A DNA stretch of 6,902 nt. Source: Bacillota bacterium. Lineage in GTDB: Bacteria; Bacillota; GCA-003054495; Carboxydocellales; JAJZTU01. Location of the stretch: positions 1-6,902 of the forward strand of contig JAJZTU010000184.1 of NCBI GenBank assembly GCA_021848765.1, in the 5' to 3' direction. The notes beneath the pieces were generated by a model. That model worked only from the letters and a program-made list of their open reading frames with translations. It had not been told where the DNA came from and made no database searches. Positions 1 to 5,827 of this stretch are shown here, in pieces. The translations under genes were made by a program, and so were the position numbers. Position 1 is the first letter of the stretch. Each line of letters starts with the position of its first letter.

Positions 1-366
1 CCGGGCGCTTAAAATTACCATGGGGCAACCTTTTCCCCCGGCGGTATCAGTCATTACAGCCACATACATCTCCCGGGCAATCTCCAGGCGTTCCTCCACC
101 AGGACCTCCCGGACCGGGAATCCGCATATCTGGGCTTTGAGCAGCCCGGCAACCTTCGTGCAAGCCTCAGCTAAATTACCGGCAAAGAGAATCCCGCCAC
201 CCTTGCCCCGTTTACCTGCCGGGACCTGGGCTTTCAGCGCCAGGTGCTCCCCTACCTGCCCGGCGCTGTTTTCCACATCACCTTCACTGCGGCACACCAC
301 CCCACGAGGCACAGGTATGCCATAATCCCGGAAAAGGCTTTTAGCCTGGTATTCCAGTAACCGCAT
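1..366 (-). CDS. Succinyl-CoA synthetase beta subunit-like (ADP-forming acyl-CoA ligase, ATP-grasp), N-terminal part, cut by window edge
   Basis: The first 122 codons of a SucC-family protein; the rest lies beyond the left edge. SucC forms the nucleotide-binding half of the cytosolic SucCD complex, which interconverts acyl-CoA plus ADP and Pi with the free acid, CoA and ATP. The start MRLLEYQAKSLFRDYGIPVP is the typical SucC opening, followed by KAQVPAGKRGKGGGI (about residues 48-62, ATP-grasp fold) and the family-like VILSAR at the end of the visible part. I chose ATG at 366 because it aligns with the family N-terminus; AAGGA lies 12 nt upstream, rather far but usable. The frame stays open upstream through the whole 15-bp repeat to a TGA just before 495, with a GTG at 471, so an extended N-terminus cannot be excluded. 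It is the last visible gene of the operon. A SucD partner would be expected just off the window. Substrate need not be succinate. Confidence 0.88.
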   Translation of the reverse strand, partial: MRLLEYQAKSLFRDYGIPVPRGVVCRSEGDVENSAGQVGEHLALKAQVPAGKRGKGGGILFAGNLAEACTKVAGLLKAQICGFPVREVLVEERLEIAREMYVAVMTDTAGGKGCPMVILSAR

Positions 367-377
367 GGTTAGCCGAC

Positions 378-497
378 TTCCTTTCCGCAGTATTATTTGC
401 TGTAGTTTTATTTGCTGCAGTTTTATTTGCTGTAGTTTTATTTGCTGCAGTTTGATTTCCCGTAATTTCACTTCCTGCAGGTTTATTTCCCGCAGTT
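378..497 (-). repeat. 15-bp tandem repeat (8 units) spanning the end of the B12-subunit gene and the leader of the sucC-like gene
   Basis: Read on the minus strand, eight 15-bp units run without gaps: 497-483 (AACTGCGGGAAATAA), 482-468, 467-453, 452-438 (AACTGCAGCAAATAA), 437-423 (AACTACAGCAAATAA), 422-408 (as 452-438), 407-393 (as 437-423) and 392-378 (TACTGCGGAAAGGAA). The middle four form an exact 30-bp dimer present twice; the outer units are diverged. The first unit is the coding end Asn-Cys-Gly-Lys-stop of the upstream gene. The last unit carries the AAGGA that serves the downstream ATG at 366. In the upstream gene's frame most units end in a stop codon. In the downstream gene's frame every unit is open and reads as pentads such as LREIK and LQQIK. 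Confidence 0.95.
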
Positions 498-881
498 TTC
501 ATTCAGCCAGGTGATGACCCGCTCCAAAGGAGCGCTGCCAAACACCTCAGCCACACCCAGTTCCTTAAGCACAGCCTCATCACTGTTAGGAACATTTCCA
601 CCGACTACAACCTTGATATCCTCCGCACCCAGTTCCCTAAGCTTCTTTAACAACTTGGCGGAGTAACTGACATGGGCGTTGGAAAGGACGCTGAGACCGA
701 CAACTTCCACATCTTCCTGAACAGCCGTGTGGGCGATTTGGTCAATGGACTGGTGCAAACCGGAGTAAATTACCTCCAGGCCGGCCTCCATCAGAGCCTT
801 AGCCACTACCTTGGCTCCCCGGTCATGACCGTCCAGACCGGGTTTAGCAATTAAAATTCTAACCGGCGCTTGCCTTGCCAT
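483..881 (-). CDS. B12-binding (small/C-terminal) subunit of a methylmalonyl-CoA-mutase-family enzyme
   Basis: A 132-residue stand-alone cobalamin-binding subunit. It carries adenosylcobalamin in the base-off/His-on form and docks it on the separate catalytic subunit encoded just upstream, making a two-gene mutase. The signature D17-x-H19-x-x-G22 is present, with H19 the expected cobalt ligand. It is followed by S64-x-L66 and by G94-G95 (VVGGNVP), the residues that line the nucleotide-tail pocket. The length matches free-standing B12 subunits of this family. The start is ATG at 881 with GGGAGG seven nt upstream. The gap to the large subunit gene is 50 nt with no terminator, so the two are co-transcribed. 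The last five codons, NCGK plus TAA, form the first unit of the 15-bp tandem repeat that fills the gap to the next gene. Confidence 0.95.
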   Translation of the reverse strand: MARQAPVRILIAKPGLDGHDRGAKVVAKALMEAGLEVIYSGLHQSIDQIAHTAVQEDVEVVGLSVLSNAHVSYSAKLLKKLRELGAEDIKVVVGGNVPNSDEAVLKELGVAEVFGSAPLERVITWLNENCGK

Positions 882-931
882 GGGCTTCCCTCCCTACAGT
901 GAAACTGCTAAAACCAGAAAACCGGTAAAAC

Positions 932-2590
932 CTAAAATAAATCCAGAGGTTCCCGGAATGTACCATAGACCTCCTTAAGCACTGCAGTCATTTCTCCAAC
1001 TGTAGCATAAGCCTTTACTGCCGCCAAGGTAGCCTCCATAATGTTCTCCTGGCTGACCGCTGCCTCTTTCAGGCCGGACAAAGCCTTTTGCACCCGGGCT
1101 TCATCCCGGTTTTCCTTCACCTGCTGCAGGCGCATTTGCTGCTCCCGGCCGTGCTCACTGTTCCATTGGTGCAGATTGACCGGAGGTGCTTCCTCCATAG
1201 TTAAGGTGTTCACTCCAATCAGGGGCTTTTTGCCTGTTTCAATGTCCCGCTGGATTTGCAGGGCATTTTTCAGGATATTGCGCTGGACATAACCATTCTC
1301 GATGCACTTAATCATGCCGCCTTTGCTCTCTATATCCTCCATGACCTTGACCATTTCCCTTTCCATGGCACCGGTCATGCTCTCCACATACCAGGAACCA
1401 CCGAGGGGGTCCACGGTATTGGCAACTCCGGATTCAAGAGCAATAATCTGCTGGGTCCGCAGGGCGGTAAGACCGGCCTCAGCCGTAGGAATAGCGTGAC
1501 CCTCATCCTTGGTGTTTACCGTTAAGGCCTGGCACCCGCCCAGGACTATGGCCAGGGTTTCCAAAGTCCCCCGGATAATGTTGTTGTCCGGCTGCTGGGC
1601 GGTATAAGTGCTGCCACCGGTACCGGCAAAGTACAGGAACTTCCAGGAACGGGGGTCCTTGGCCCCGAAACGTTCTTTGAGCAGCTTAGCCCACAACCGC
1701 CGAGCGGCCCTAAACTTGGCCACCTCCTCAAACAAATCCATATGGGCCGCCAGGTTAAAGCTGATCCGGGGAGCAAAAGAGTCAATATCCAGTCCCCGCT
1801 GCACAGCATTTTCAATGTAGGCAGCAGCATTGCAGAAAGCATAAGCAATTTCCTGGACCGCATCGGCTCCACTTTCCCGGATATGATAGCCGCAGACACT
1901 CAGCGGCACAAACTTGGGCATCTTTTGGGAACAAAACTCAAAGGTATCCCCCACCATCTTCATGGAAGGCCGTAAGGGGAAAATATAAGCTCCCCGGGCA
2001 AAGTACTCCTTCAGGATGTCATTCTGCACTGTGCCCGTAAGCTTCTCCGGCGCTACCCCCTGCTTTTCCCCCACAGCCACATACATAGCCAGGATAATGG
2101 GGGTGATGGCGTTAATGGTAAAAGAAGTACTGATCCGGTCCAAAGGCAGGCCGTCAAAGAGCAGCTCCATATCGGCCAGGGTATCCACCGCAACACCTAC
2201 CCGTCCTACCTCGTCCTCCACATCAGGATTATCGGAGTCATAACCCATCTGGGTAGGCAGGTCAAAGGCCACACTAAGCCCGGTAACTCCCTGTTGGAAG
2301 AAAAACTTGTTGCGCTCATTGGACTCTTTGGCTGTAGAATAGCCCGAGTACTGGCGCATGGTCCAGACCTTGCTGCGGTGCATTAAGGGATGAACCCCAC
2401 GGGTGAAAGGATATTCCCCGGGTAAACCCACTTGCTCAGCACAGTTTCCCGCTGCATCCAGGGCTGTATACAGGGGTTTAATTTCGATTCCCGCCGAGGT
2501 AGTAACCCGGGGGAGGCGAGATACTTTGTTGGCCTCTTCCCAGGCTTGATAACGGGCTTCCAACTGCTTATTTTCATCTTTGCAGCACAT
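932..2590 (-). CDS. Methylmalonyl-CoA-mutase-family large (catalytic) subunit, with a variant pocket
   Basis: 552 residues from the chosen ATG; the B12 domain is on a separate gene, as in other two-subunit mutases. The cytosolic enzyme performs adenosylcobalamin radical 1,2-rearrangement of an acyl-CoA. Counting from ATG 2590, family landmarks are RQYSGYSTAKESN (about 79-91), FDLPTQMGYDSD (109-120), TVQND (187-191), GYHIRESG (234-241), RISF (275-278), TAQQP (about 330-334) and DPLGGSWYVE (394-403). Y81, R199 and H236 align with Tyr89, Arg207 and His244 of the Propionibacterium enzyme, pointing to a carboxylated substrate such as methylmalonyl-CoA or a relative. The adenosyl-contact positions Q354, N359 and E363 are also kept. 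Oddly, the usual HTQT/HSQT stretch is replaced by FAGTGG (about 321-326), so the His328 and Gln330 equivalents are missing. The start at ATG 2590 is preferred over in-frame GTG 2596 on ribosome-binding-site spacing. The family is certain; the exact substrate is not. Confidence 0.93.
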   Translation of the reverse strand: MCCKDENKQLEARYQAWEEANKVSRLPRVTTSAGIEIKPLYTALDAAGNCAEQVGLPGEYPFTRGVHPLMHRSKVWTMRQYSGYSTAKESNERNKFFFQQGVTGLSVAFDLPTQMGYDSDNPDVEDEVGRVGVAVDTLADMELLFDGLPLDRISTSFTINAITPIILAMYVAVGEKQGVAPEKLTGTVQNDILKEYFARGAYIFPLRPSMKMVGDTFEFCSQKMPKFVPLSVCGYHIRESGADAVQEIAYAFCNAAAYIENAVQRGLDIDSFAPRISFNLAAHMDLFEEVAKFRAARRLWAKLLKERFGAKDPRSWKFLYFAGTGGSTYTAQQPDNNIIRGTLETLAIVLGGCQALTVNTKDEGHAIPTAEAGLTALRTQQIIALESGVANTVDPLGGSWYVESMTGAMEREMVKVMEDIESKGGMIKCIENGYVQRNILKNALQIQRDIETGKKPLIGVNTLTMEEAPPVNLHQWNSEHGREQQMRLQQVKENRDEARVQKALSGLKEAAVSQENIMEATLAAVKAYATVGEMTAVLKEVYGTFREPLDLF

Positions 2591-2597
2591 TGGCACT

Positions 2598-2603
2598 CCT
2601 CCT
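2598..2603 (-). promoter_or_regulatory. Ribosome binding site AGGAGG that decides the mutase start
   Basis: AGGAGG lies 7 nt before ATG 2590 but only 1 nt before the in-frame GTG 2596. The spacing favours the ATG, removing two residues from the longest reading frame. The 106-nt gap between the preceding gene's stop and this site holds no reading frame or convincing terminator. Confidence 0.8.
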
Positions 2604-2702
2604 TACTGGCCGGACTTTAAGTCATTGCGGATGTATTCCCGGTGGGGCGGCTACCCTACCGGCTACTCAGCCAATTTTCGCATCTCACAGGTTGATGCCG
2701 GT

Positions 2703-3488
2703 TTAGGCTTTACCGCGCAGTAAACCCTTGGGATCCACTCTGGTGCGCAGGACCCTCAACTCCTCTTCTGTCGGGGGCTTCATTTCCTCAATTTTGCCGG
2801 GGATTACCAGTTCAAAGCCGGTATTGGCTACTATCTCCTCTACTGAAGCCGGGGGCAGGACGTATTTTAGCCGCATGGCCTTGGTGGTTTCCGCAAAGTC
2901 CAGGATGGCTTTCGGGGTGATTACATACTGCGGTCCTCCTCCCGGCAGGCCCAGCTTGACCCTGGCGTCCGCTCCTCCCCGGTCCCAGCCTACTGTGGAG
3001 CGAAAATCGCACTTTTCTACCAGGGTGCGGGGTGAGTGGTCGTTGGTGAAGATGTAATACTTTTTAACCAGGGCCATAACCGTGGAGGTCCCCACACTGC
3101 CCGGCCCCCGGAATTTCAGGTTATCAGGGTCTGAACCGATGCCGATCAGGTTGGTATTACCGTACCGGTCAATTTGAATACCTCCGGCGAAACAGATATC
3201 CATTCTGGTGATGGCATTAACCATAGCTTCCATGGACATTACGGCCTCCGCCCATTTGGCTACCCGTGGATTGGCAATCTGGGTCAGGTCGTCGAAGCGG
3301 TCAATGTCTGTCAAATTAGTAAAGTAACTCAGGATATTCAGCTTAGCATCAGGGGCATGGGTCAGGTGGGCCAGCAGCACTCCCGCCGTTGGTACCGGCA
3401 GGTTGGTACCCACCGAAATATAGTCCCCGTTGTTTACCTGACGGGACATAAAAACTGCCATCAGCTCCTGCGCAGTTACCGGCATCAC
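2703..3488 (-). CDS. Class I CoA-transferase-like subunit B (glutaconate CoA-transferase GctB family), canonical catalytic Glu absent
   Basis: 261 residues, close to the roughly 266 of Acidaminococcus GctB and collinear with it. Shared landmarks are VGTNLP (26-31), GGIQIDRYGNTN (about 101-112), a central TVGW, LGLPGGGPQ and the C-terminal VDPKGLL. Canonical class I enzymes move CoA between acids through a glutamyl-CoA thioester on this subunit. At the position of GctB Glu54 (ESG motif) this protein has Leu53 (ILSYF), with the following Ser kept. It may therefore be a hydrolase- or lyase-like relative, as reported for the actinobacterial IpdAB pair, or use another residue. The GTG start at 3488 directly follows the subunit A stop (TGAGTGATG), indicating translational coupling. 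ATG at 3485 is an alternative; GGAGG lies 5 nt before GTG and 8 nt before ATG. The ribosome binding site lies in the last codons of the A gene. Confidence 0.87.
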   Translation of the reverse strand: MMPVTAQELMAVFMSRQVNNGDYISVGTNLPVPTAGVLLAHLTHAPDAKLNILSYFTNLTDIDRFDDLTQIANPRVAKWAEAVMSMEAMVNAITRMDICFAGGIQIDRYGNTNLIGIGSDPDNLKFRGPGSVGTSTVMALVKKYYIFTNDHSPRTLVEKCDFRSTVGWDRGGADARVKLGLPGGGPQYVITPKAILDFAETTKAMRLKYVLPPASVEEIVANTGFELVIPGKIEEMKPPTEEELRVLRTRVDPKGLLRGKA

Positions 3489-4385
3489 TCACACCTCCAA
3501 TCCCAGGCCAAATAATCTGTCCAAGCCTACAGCAGCCAGGTAGTCACAATGGGTTGCCGGCCTGTCAACATACTTTTTCCAAAATCCTTCCAGCGGGGCA
3601 GTATCTCCCTGTAGAAAAGACTTCCCCGCCCGGAGATACTCCTTCATCAGCCCTTCGTCCAGTTGATAGTAGTTCTGGGAGGCGGAGGGGTGTGCCCCGT
3701 AAGGAGCCAGGACCACCGCATCCACGAATTCACAGGGCAGGGTTGTTTCCGTCGGGGCGCTCCTGATTTCCTCATTGGAGACTAGTTTTTCCACCTGGAC
3801 AATTACCTTGTTGGCCGCCTGGGCTATCAGGTTGTCTACAAAAACAGCCCCCCGGTGCTGGACATTGCCGTACCGGTCTGCCTGGCTGGCGTGAATTATT
3901 GCCACATCGATCTCCACCGGCGCCGCTACCACCACCGGTGGACCGCCAAAGGGGTCGTCCAGCCATTTTAAATTAGGATTAAGCTCCGGCAAAGAAGTCC
4001 CCACAGCCCCCATGACCGGCAGGAAGGGCACCCCCTGGAACCTGGCCCTCAGGCAGGTAACCAGAGTTCCCAGGTCTACTTCCTCTACCCGGAAAGTCCG
4101 TCCTGCCCATTTACTGTGAAAAGGACCCACCGGGGAAATCGCCTCGGCGCCAACATAAGGGGTAATCAGTTTATCCACCATTCCCAGGGCAATCATCATA
4201 TCCACTTCCAGGCCGGATGGAGCCGCCACCACGGTAAGACCCTTCCTGCGCTCCCGCATTAGCTGCCTCAGCAGGGCCATGGGCTTGTTGGTGGTAACAA
4301 ATCCGCCAATCCCGATCACAGCCCCGTCCGGGATGGCGGCCGCCGCTTCTTCCAGAGCAATGACCACCGAATTGCGCCTCGACAT
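3489..4385 (-). CDS. Class I CoA-transferase-like subunit A (glutaconate CoA-transferase GctA family)
   Basis: 298 residues, first gene of the operon. It is the partner of subunit B in a cytosolic heteromer of the class I CoA-transferase fold. Family features are IGIGGFVTTNKPMALLR near the N-terminus (about 24-40, the Gly-rich loop), GVPFLPV (118-124), VDVAIIHASQADRYGNVQ in pattern (about 158-176), SNEEIR (203-208) and DAVVLAPYGAHPS (222-234); the last two match GctA closely. It is somewhat shorter than GctA (about 320). E101 and E102 (FRVEEVDLG) lie in the region where, as I recall, the related hydrolase IpdA has its catalytic Glu; this alignment is not verified. The ATG at 4385 has GGGAGG five nt upstream. 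The stop is immediately followed by the B start. The substrate is unknown; the mutase downstream makes a carboxyacyl-CoA plausible. Confidence 0.87.
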   Translation of the reverse strand: MSRRNSVVIALEEAAAAIPDGAVIGIGGFVTTNKPMALLRQLMRERRKGLTVVAAPSGLEVDMMIALGMVDKLITPYVGAEAISPVGPFHSKWAGRTFRVEEVDLGTLVTCLRARFQGVPFLPVMGAVGTSLPELNPNLKWLDDPFGGPPVVVAAPVEIDVAIIHASQADRYGNVQHRGAVFVDNLIAQAANKVIVQVEKLVSNEEIRSAPTETTLPCEFVDAVVLAPYGAHPSASQNYYQLDEGLMKEYLRAGKSFLQGDTAPLEGFWKKYVDRPATHCDYLAAVGLDRLFGLGLEV

Positions 4386-4463
4386 AGTAACCTCCCTCGC
4401 ATGTACCTTTTTGAGGAAATTTTATCTGAGGCCACTCCGGAATGCTATGTGGGAATCAACTGA

Positions 4464-4493
4464 AATAAAAGCCCGGGGGTTGGTGGTTATCAA
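4464..4493 (-). promoter_or_regulatory. Possible sigma-A promoter of the CoA-transferase/mutase operon (weak)
   Basis: On the minus strand TTGATA (4493-4488) and TTTATT (4469-4464) are separated by 18 nt, about 80 nt upstream of the first gene's ATG. The -10 is poor. No B12 riboswitch was recognised, and the 223-nt stretch 4386-4608 shows no other gene. A run of CCCCCC-TTTTTT on the minus strand (about 4535-4546) is unexplained. Confidence 0.25.
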
Positions 4494-4608
4494 CCAAAAT
4501 ACACCGAGGCTGGTTTTACATTGGCTGAAAAGGCAAAAAAGGGGGGCTGACGGTTGACCTGCCTTATAAGCAATTAAACCTCCGCTAATTGGAGTCTTTT
4601 TTGGCTGA

Positions 4609-4918
4609 TTACCTTCGGGCCGGGTGAGTGATGAAGAAGGCGCGGAGAATATCTCCGAATCCGCAAATATTTGGGAAGCTATAAAAACAATAATTATAGC
4701 GGACTTTGTCATGAGTTTGGATAATGTTCTCGGTTCTGGTACACGCCGGTGCGGCAATCCTTGGCTGGACTGCCGGCCAAATGATTCTCGAAGATAAATT
4801 TATTCACGGATTACTTAATTCGGCAATTTTGACCAAGGCTTTCCCCCTGGCGCTGGCAGCCGCAGTACTCGTAATCGGCTGGCTGCGTTCCCGCCAGTTC
4901 CGGATGGACAGGGCCTAA
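4609..4918 (+). pseudogene. terC/yjbE-like integral membrane protein remnant: 5'-truncated, internal deletion and frameshift
   Basis: Two pieces of one TerC-family gene lie in different frames. Piece one (from 4609 to about 4732) encodes LPSGRVSDEEGAENIS and then WEAIKTIIIADFVMSLDNVLG, a well conserved TerC segment with the metal-site Asp residues. It is open only from the codon after an in-frame TGA (4606-4608) and has no start. Piece two (about 4732-4918) continues as SVLVHAGAAILGWTAGQMIL, then EDKFIHG and a hydrophobic C-terminal helix ending WLRSRQFRMDRA. In intact TerC proteins roughly 38 residues separate these pieces, so about 115 bp were lost, shifting the frame. The N-terminal half is missing too; no trace is seen upstream of about 4590. 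TerC relatives are polytopic membrane proteins linked to tellurite resistance or Mn export. An ATG at 4724 opens the second piece but has no ribosome binding site and would give only a 64-residue fragment. Confidence 0.85.
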
Positions 4919-4943
4919 TGCGTCTGTTAGGCAGGTCTTAAGC

Positions 4944-4985
4944 AAAAAGTGGCTATCATCTGCAGCATGATGATAGCCACTTTTT
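4944..4985. terminator. Bidirectional intrinsic terminator, perfect 17-bp stem
   Basis: Arms AAAAAGTGGCTATCATC (4944-4960) and GATGATAGCCACTTTTT (4969-4985) are exact complements around an 8-nt loop. The stem begins with A5 and ends with T6, so it gives a U-tract in both directions. It lies 26 nt after the terC remnant's stop on the plus strand and downstream of the minus-strand small-gene operon, so it serves both sides. Confidence 0.93.
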
Positions 4986-5008
4986 TAAACTCCACAATTC
5001 GATTCGCT

Positions 5009-5049
5009 ATTATTAAAGACTACAGCTTAATTCTGTAGTCTTTAATAAT
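5009..5049. terminator. Second perfect 17-bp inverted repeat, possible additional terminator
   Basis: Arms ATTATTAAAGACTACAG (5009-5025) and CTGTAGTCTTTAATAAT (5033-5049) are exact complements around a 7-nt loop. On the plus strand an 8-T run follows only after 6 nt (5056-5063). On the minus strand no U-run follows directly. It lies 30 nt after the stop of the minus-strand coiled-coil gene. It could be an imperfect terminator, an RNA 3'-end stabiliser or a protein-binding palindrome. Confidence 0.6.
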
Positions 5050-5078
5050 TCATGATTTTTTTTCGGTCCGGCATAATG

Positions 5079-5414
5079 TTATTTTCCACCTCTTATGACT
5101 TCTATCTTAACGTCATGACTCTCGACAGTTGCATCCAGTTTATCGACTTTTTTTTCAAGAACTTCAAGCTTTTCATATACCACCTGATAACCATCAAGAG
5201 CAACTTCTATTTTAGGCTTAACGTCATTTTCTATTTTAGTAACTTGGTGACCTAAAGTCTCAACATCTTTTTCTAATTTAGTAACTTGGTGACCTAAAGT
5301 CTCAACATCTTTTTCTAATTTCCCCTGACTTTCTCTAAGCTCCTTAAAACCATTTTGCATTTCACTATACATTTTAGTCATTAATTCATAAATTTTTTCT
5401 TCCAAAAGAATCAT
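5079..5414 (-). CDS. Small coiled-coil protein with duplicated 14-residue segment, function unknown
   Basis: 111 residues, charged and almost entirely predicted coiled coil. Heptad-like Leu/Val/Ile spacing runs from about residue 3 to residue 100, with no signal peptide or membrane segment. The segment KLEKDVETLGHQVT is present twice in a row and then begins a third time as KIENDV. This reflects an exact 42-bp DNA duplication. The start is uncertain: ATG at 5414 has AAAGGGA almost touching it, while in-frame TTG at 5405 would have a better 9-10 nt spacing. An in-frame TGA just upstream rules out a longer form. It follows the 114-residue gene by 31 nt and has no promoter of its own that I can see, so it is probably the last gene of that operon. 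Similar short coiled-coil proteins are common around mobile elements in Firmicutes, but no function is supported. Confidence 0.75.
   Translation of the reverse strand: MILLEEKIYELMTKMYSEMQNGFKELRESQGKLEKDVETLGHQVTKLEKDVETLGHQVTKIENDVKPKIEVALDGYQVVYEKLEVLEKKVDKLDATVESHDVKIEVIRGGK
5235..5321 (-). repeat. Exact 42-bp tandem duplication inside the coiled-coil gene
   Basis: Positions 5235-5276 and 5277-5318 are identical, and identity continues to 5321. The 42-bp unit equals 14 codons, or two heptads, so it preserves both reading frame and coiled-coil register. Confidence 0.95.
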
Positions 5415-5445
5415 TCCCTTTCATCATAAGTATTGCGCCAATTAA

Positions 5446-5790
5446 TTACGAGTTAGTAAAAGCAGAAAGCACCATCTCTGCTATATCCCTATTGGGGGCA
5501 GTTATAGTCAATTGACCCGCTTTAGGAATAGCCCATAAATACGCATCACCTATGAATGCTTCTACAGAAAAGAGTCTTCGGTCTTCGCTACAACAACACT
5601 CTCGTAACTCTTGTATAGTTATATTCTTCATATTATCGGTAATCTCATCATTATGGTATTTAACAGAAACATCTAGGCTTTTTAATTTAGAATTAATTAA
5701 ATTGGCAGCAACATTGATACTATCAGCAATTTTGTCGGGAGTTAATTCATGCTCCTTAAATTTTTTTAATAATGATACATTATTAGCCAT
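5446..5790 (-). CDS. Hypothetical 114-residue protein
   Basis: I do not recognise this family. It starts MANNVSLLKKFKEHELTPDK and ends IAEMVLSAFTNS. It looks soluble: a helical N-terminal half (about 1-55), a Cys cluster ECCCSED around residue 68, then a short mixed alpha/beta C-terminal part around YLWAIPKAGQLTIT. No signal peptide or transmembrane segment is visible. ATG 5790 is chosen although the frame is open to 5856. AGGAGG lies 8 nt upstream, and a good sigma-A promoter occupies 5828-5856, which would fall inside any longer protein. The gene follows the DUF6398-like gene on the same strand and precedes the coiled-coil gene by 31 nt. Composition is clearly more AT-rich than in the metabolic operon to the left. 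Confidence 0.75.
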   Translation of the reverse strand: MANNVSLLKKFKEHELTPDKIADSINVAANLINSKLKSLDVSVKYHNDEITDNMKNITIQELRECCCSEDRRLFSVEAFIGDAYLWAIPKAGQLTITAPNRDIAEMVLSAFTNS

Positions 5791-5798
5791 TTCCTCTT

Positions 5799-5804
5799 CC
5801 TCCT
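5799..5804 (-). promoter_or_regulatory. Ribosome binding site AGGAGG fixing the start at 5790
   Basis: AGGAGG is separated by 8 nt from ATG 5790 and lies about 17 nt downstream of the inferred transcription start near 5821. Confidence 0.85.
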
Positions 5805-5827
5805 GGCTGGAAATATCTTGTGTATCT

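Noticed and set aside
20..325. Plus-strand 101-codon frame at the left edge
   Set aside because: It is the antisense shadow of the SucC-like gene, whose minus-strand translation matches the family strongly.
378..497. CRISPR-like array
   Set aside because: The repeats are 15 bp with no spacers; it is a simple tandem repeat.
4386..4500. Cobalamin riboswitch before the B12-mutase operon
   Set aside because: The stretch is too short and no B12-box-like sequence was seen.
4440..4608. yybP-ykoY (Mn2+) riboswitch upstream of terC
   Set aside because: TerC genes often carry this element, but I could not find its conserved core here; the 5' part of the gene and its leader appear to be lost.
4422..4757. 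Minus-strand 111-codon frame over the terC remnant
   Set aside because: It is antisense to recognisable TerC sequence, has low-complexity composition and no ribosome binding site.
5052..5255. Plus-strand 67-codon Phe-rich frame
   Set aside because: It is the reverse of the coiled-coil gene in AT-rich DNA and has no ribosome binding site.
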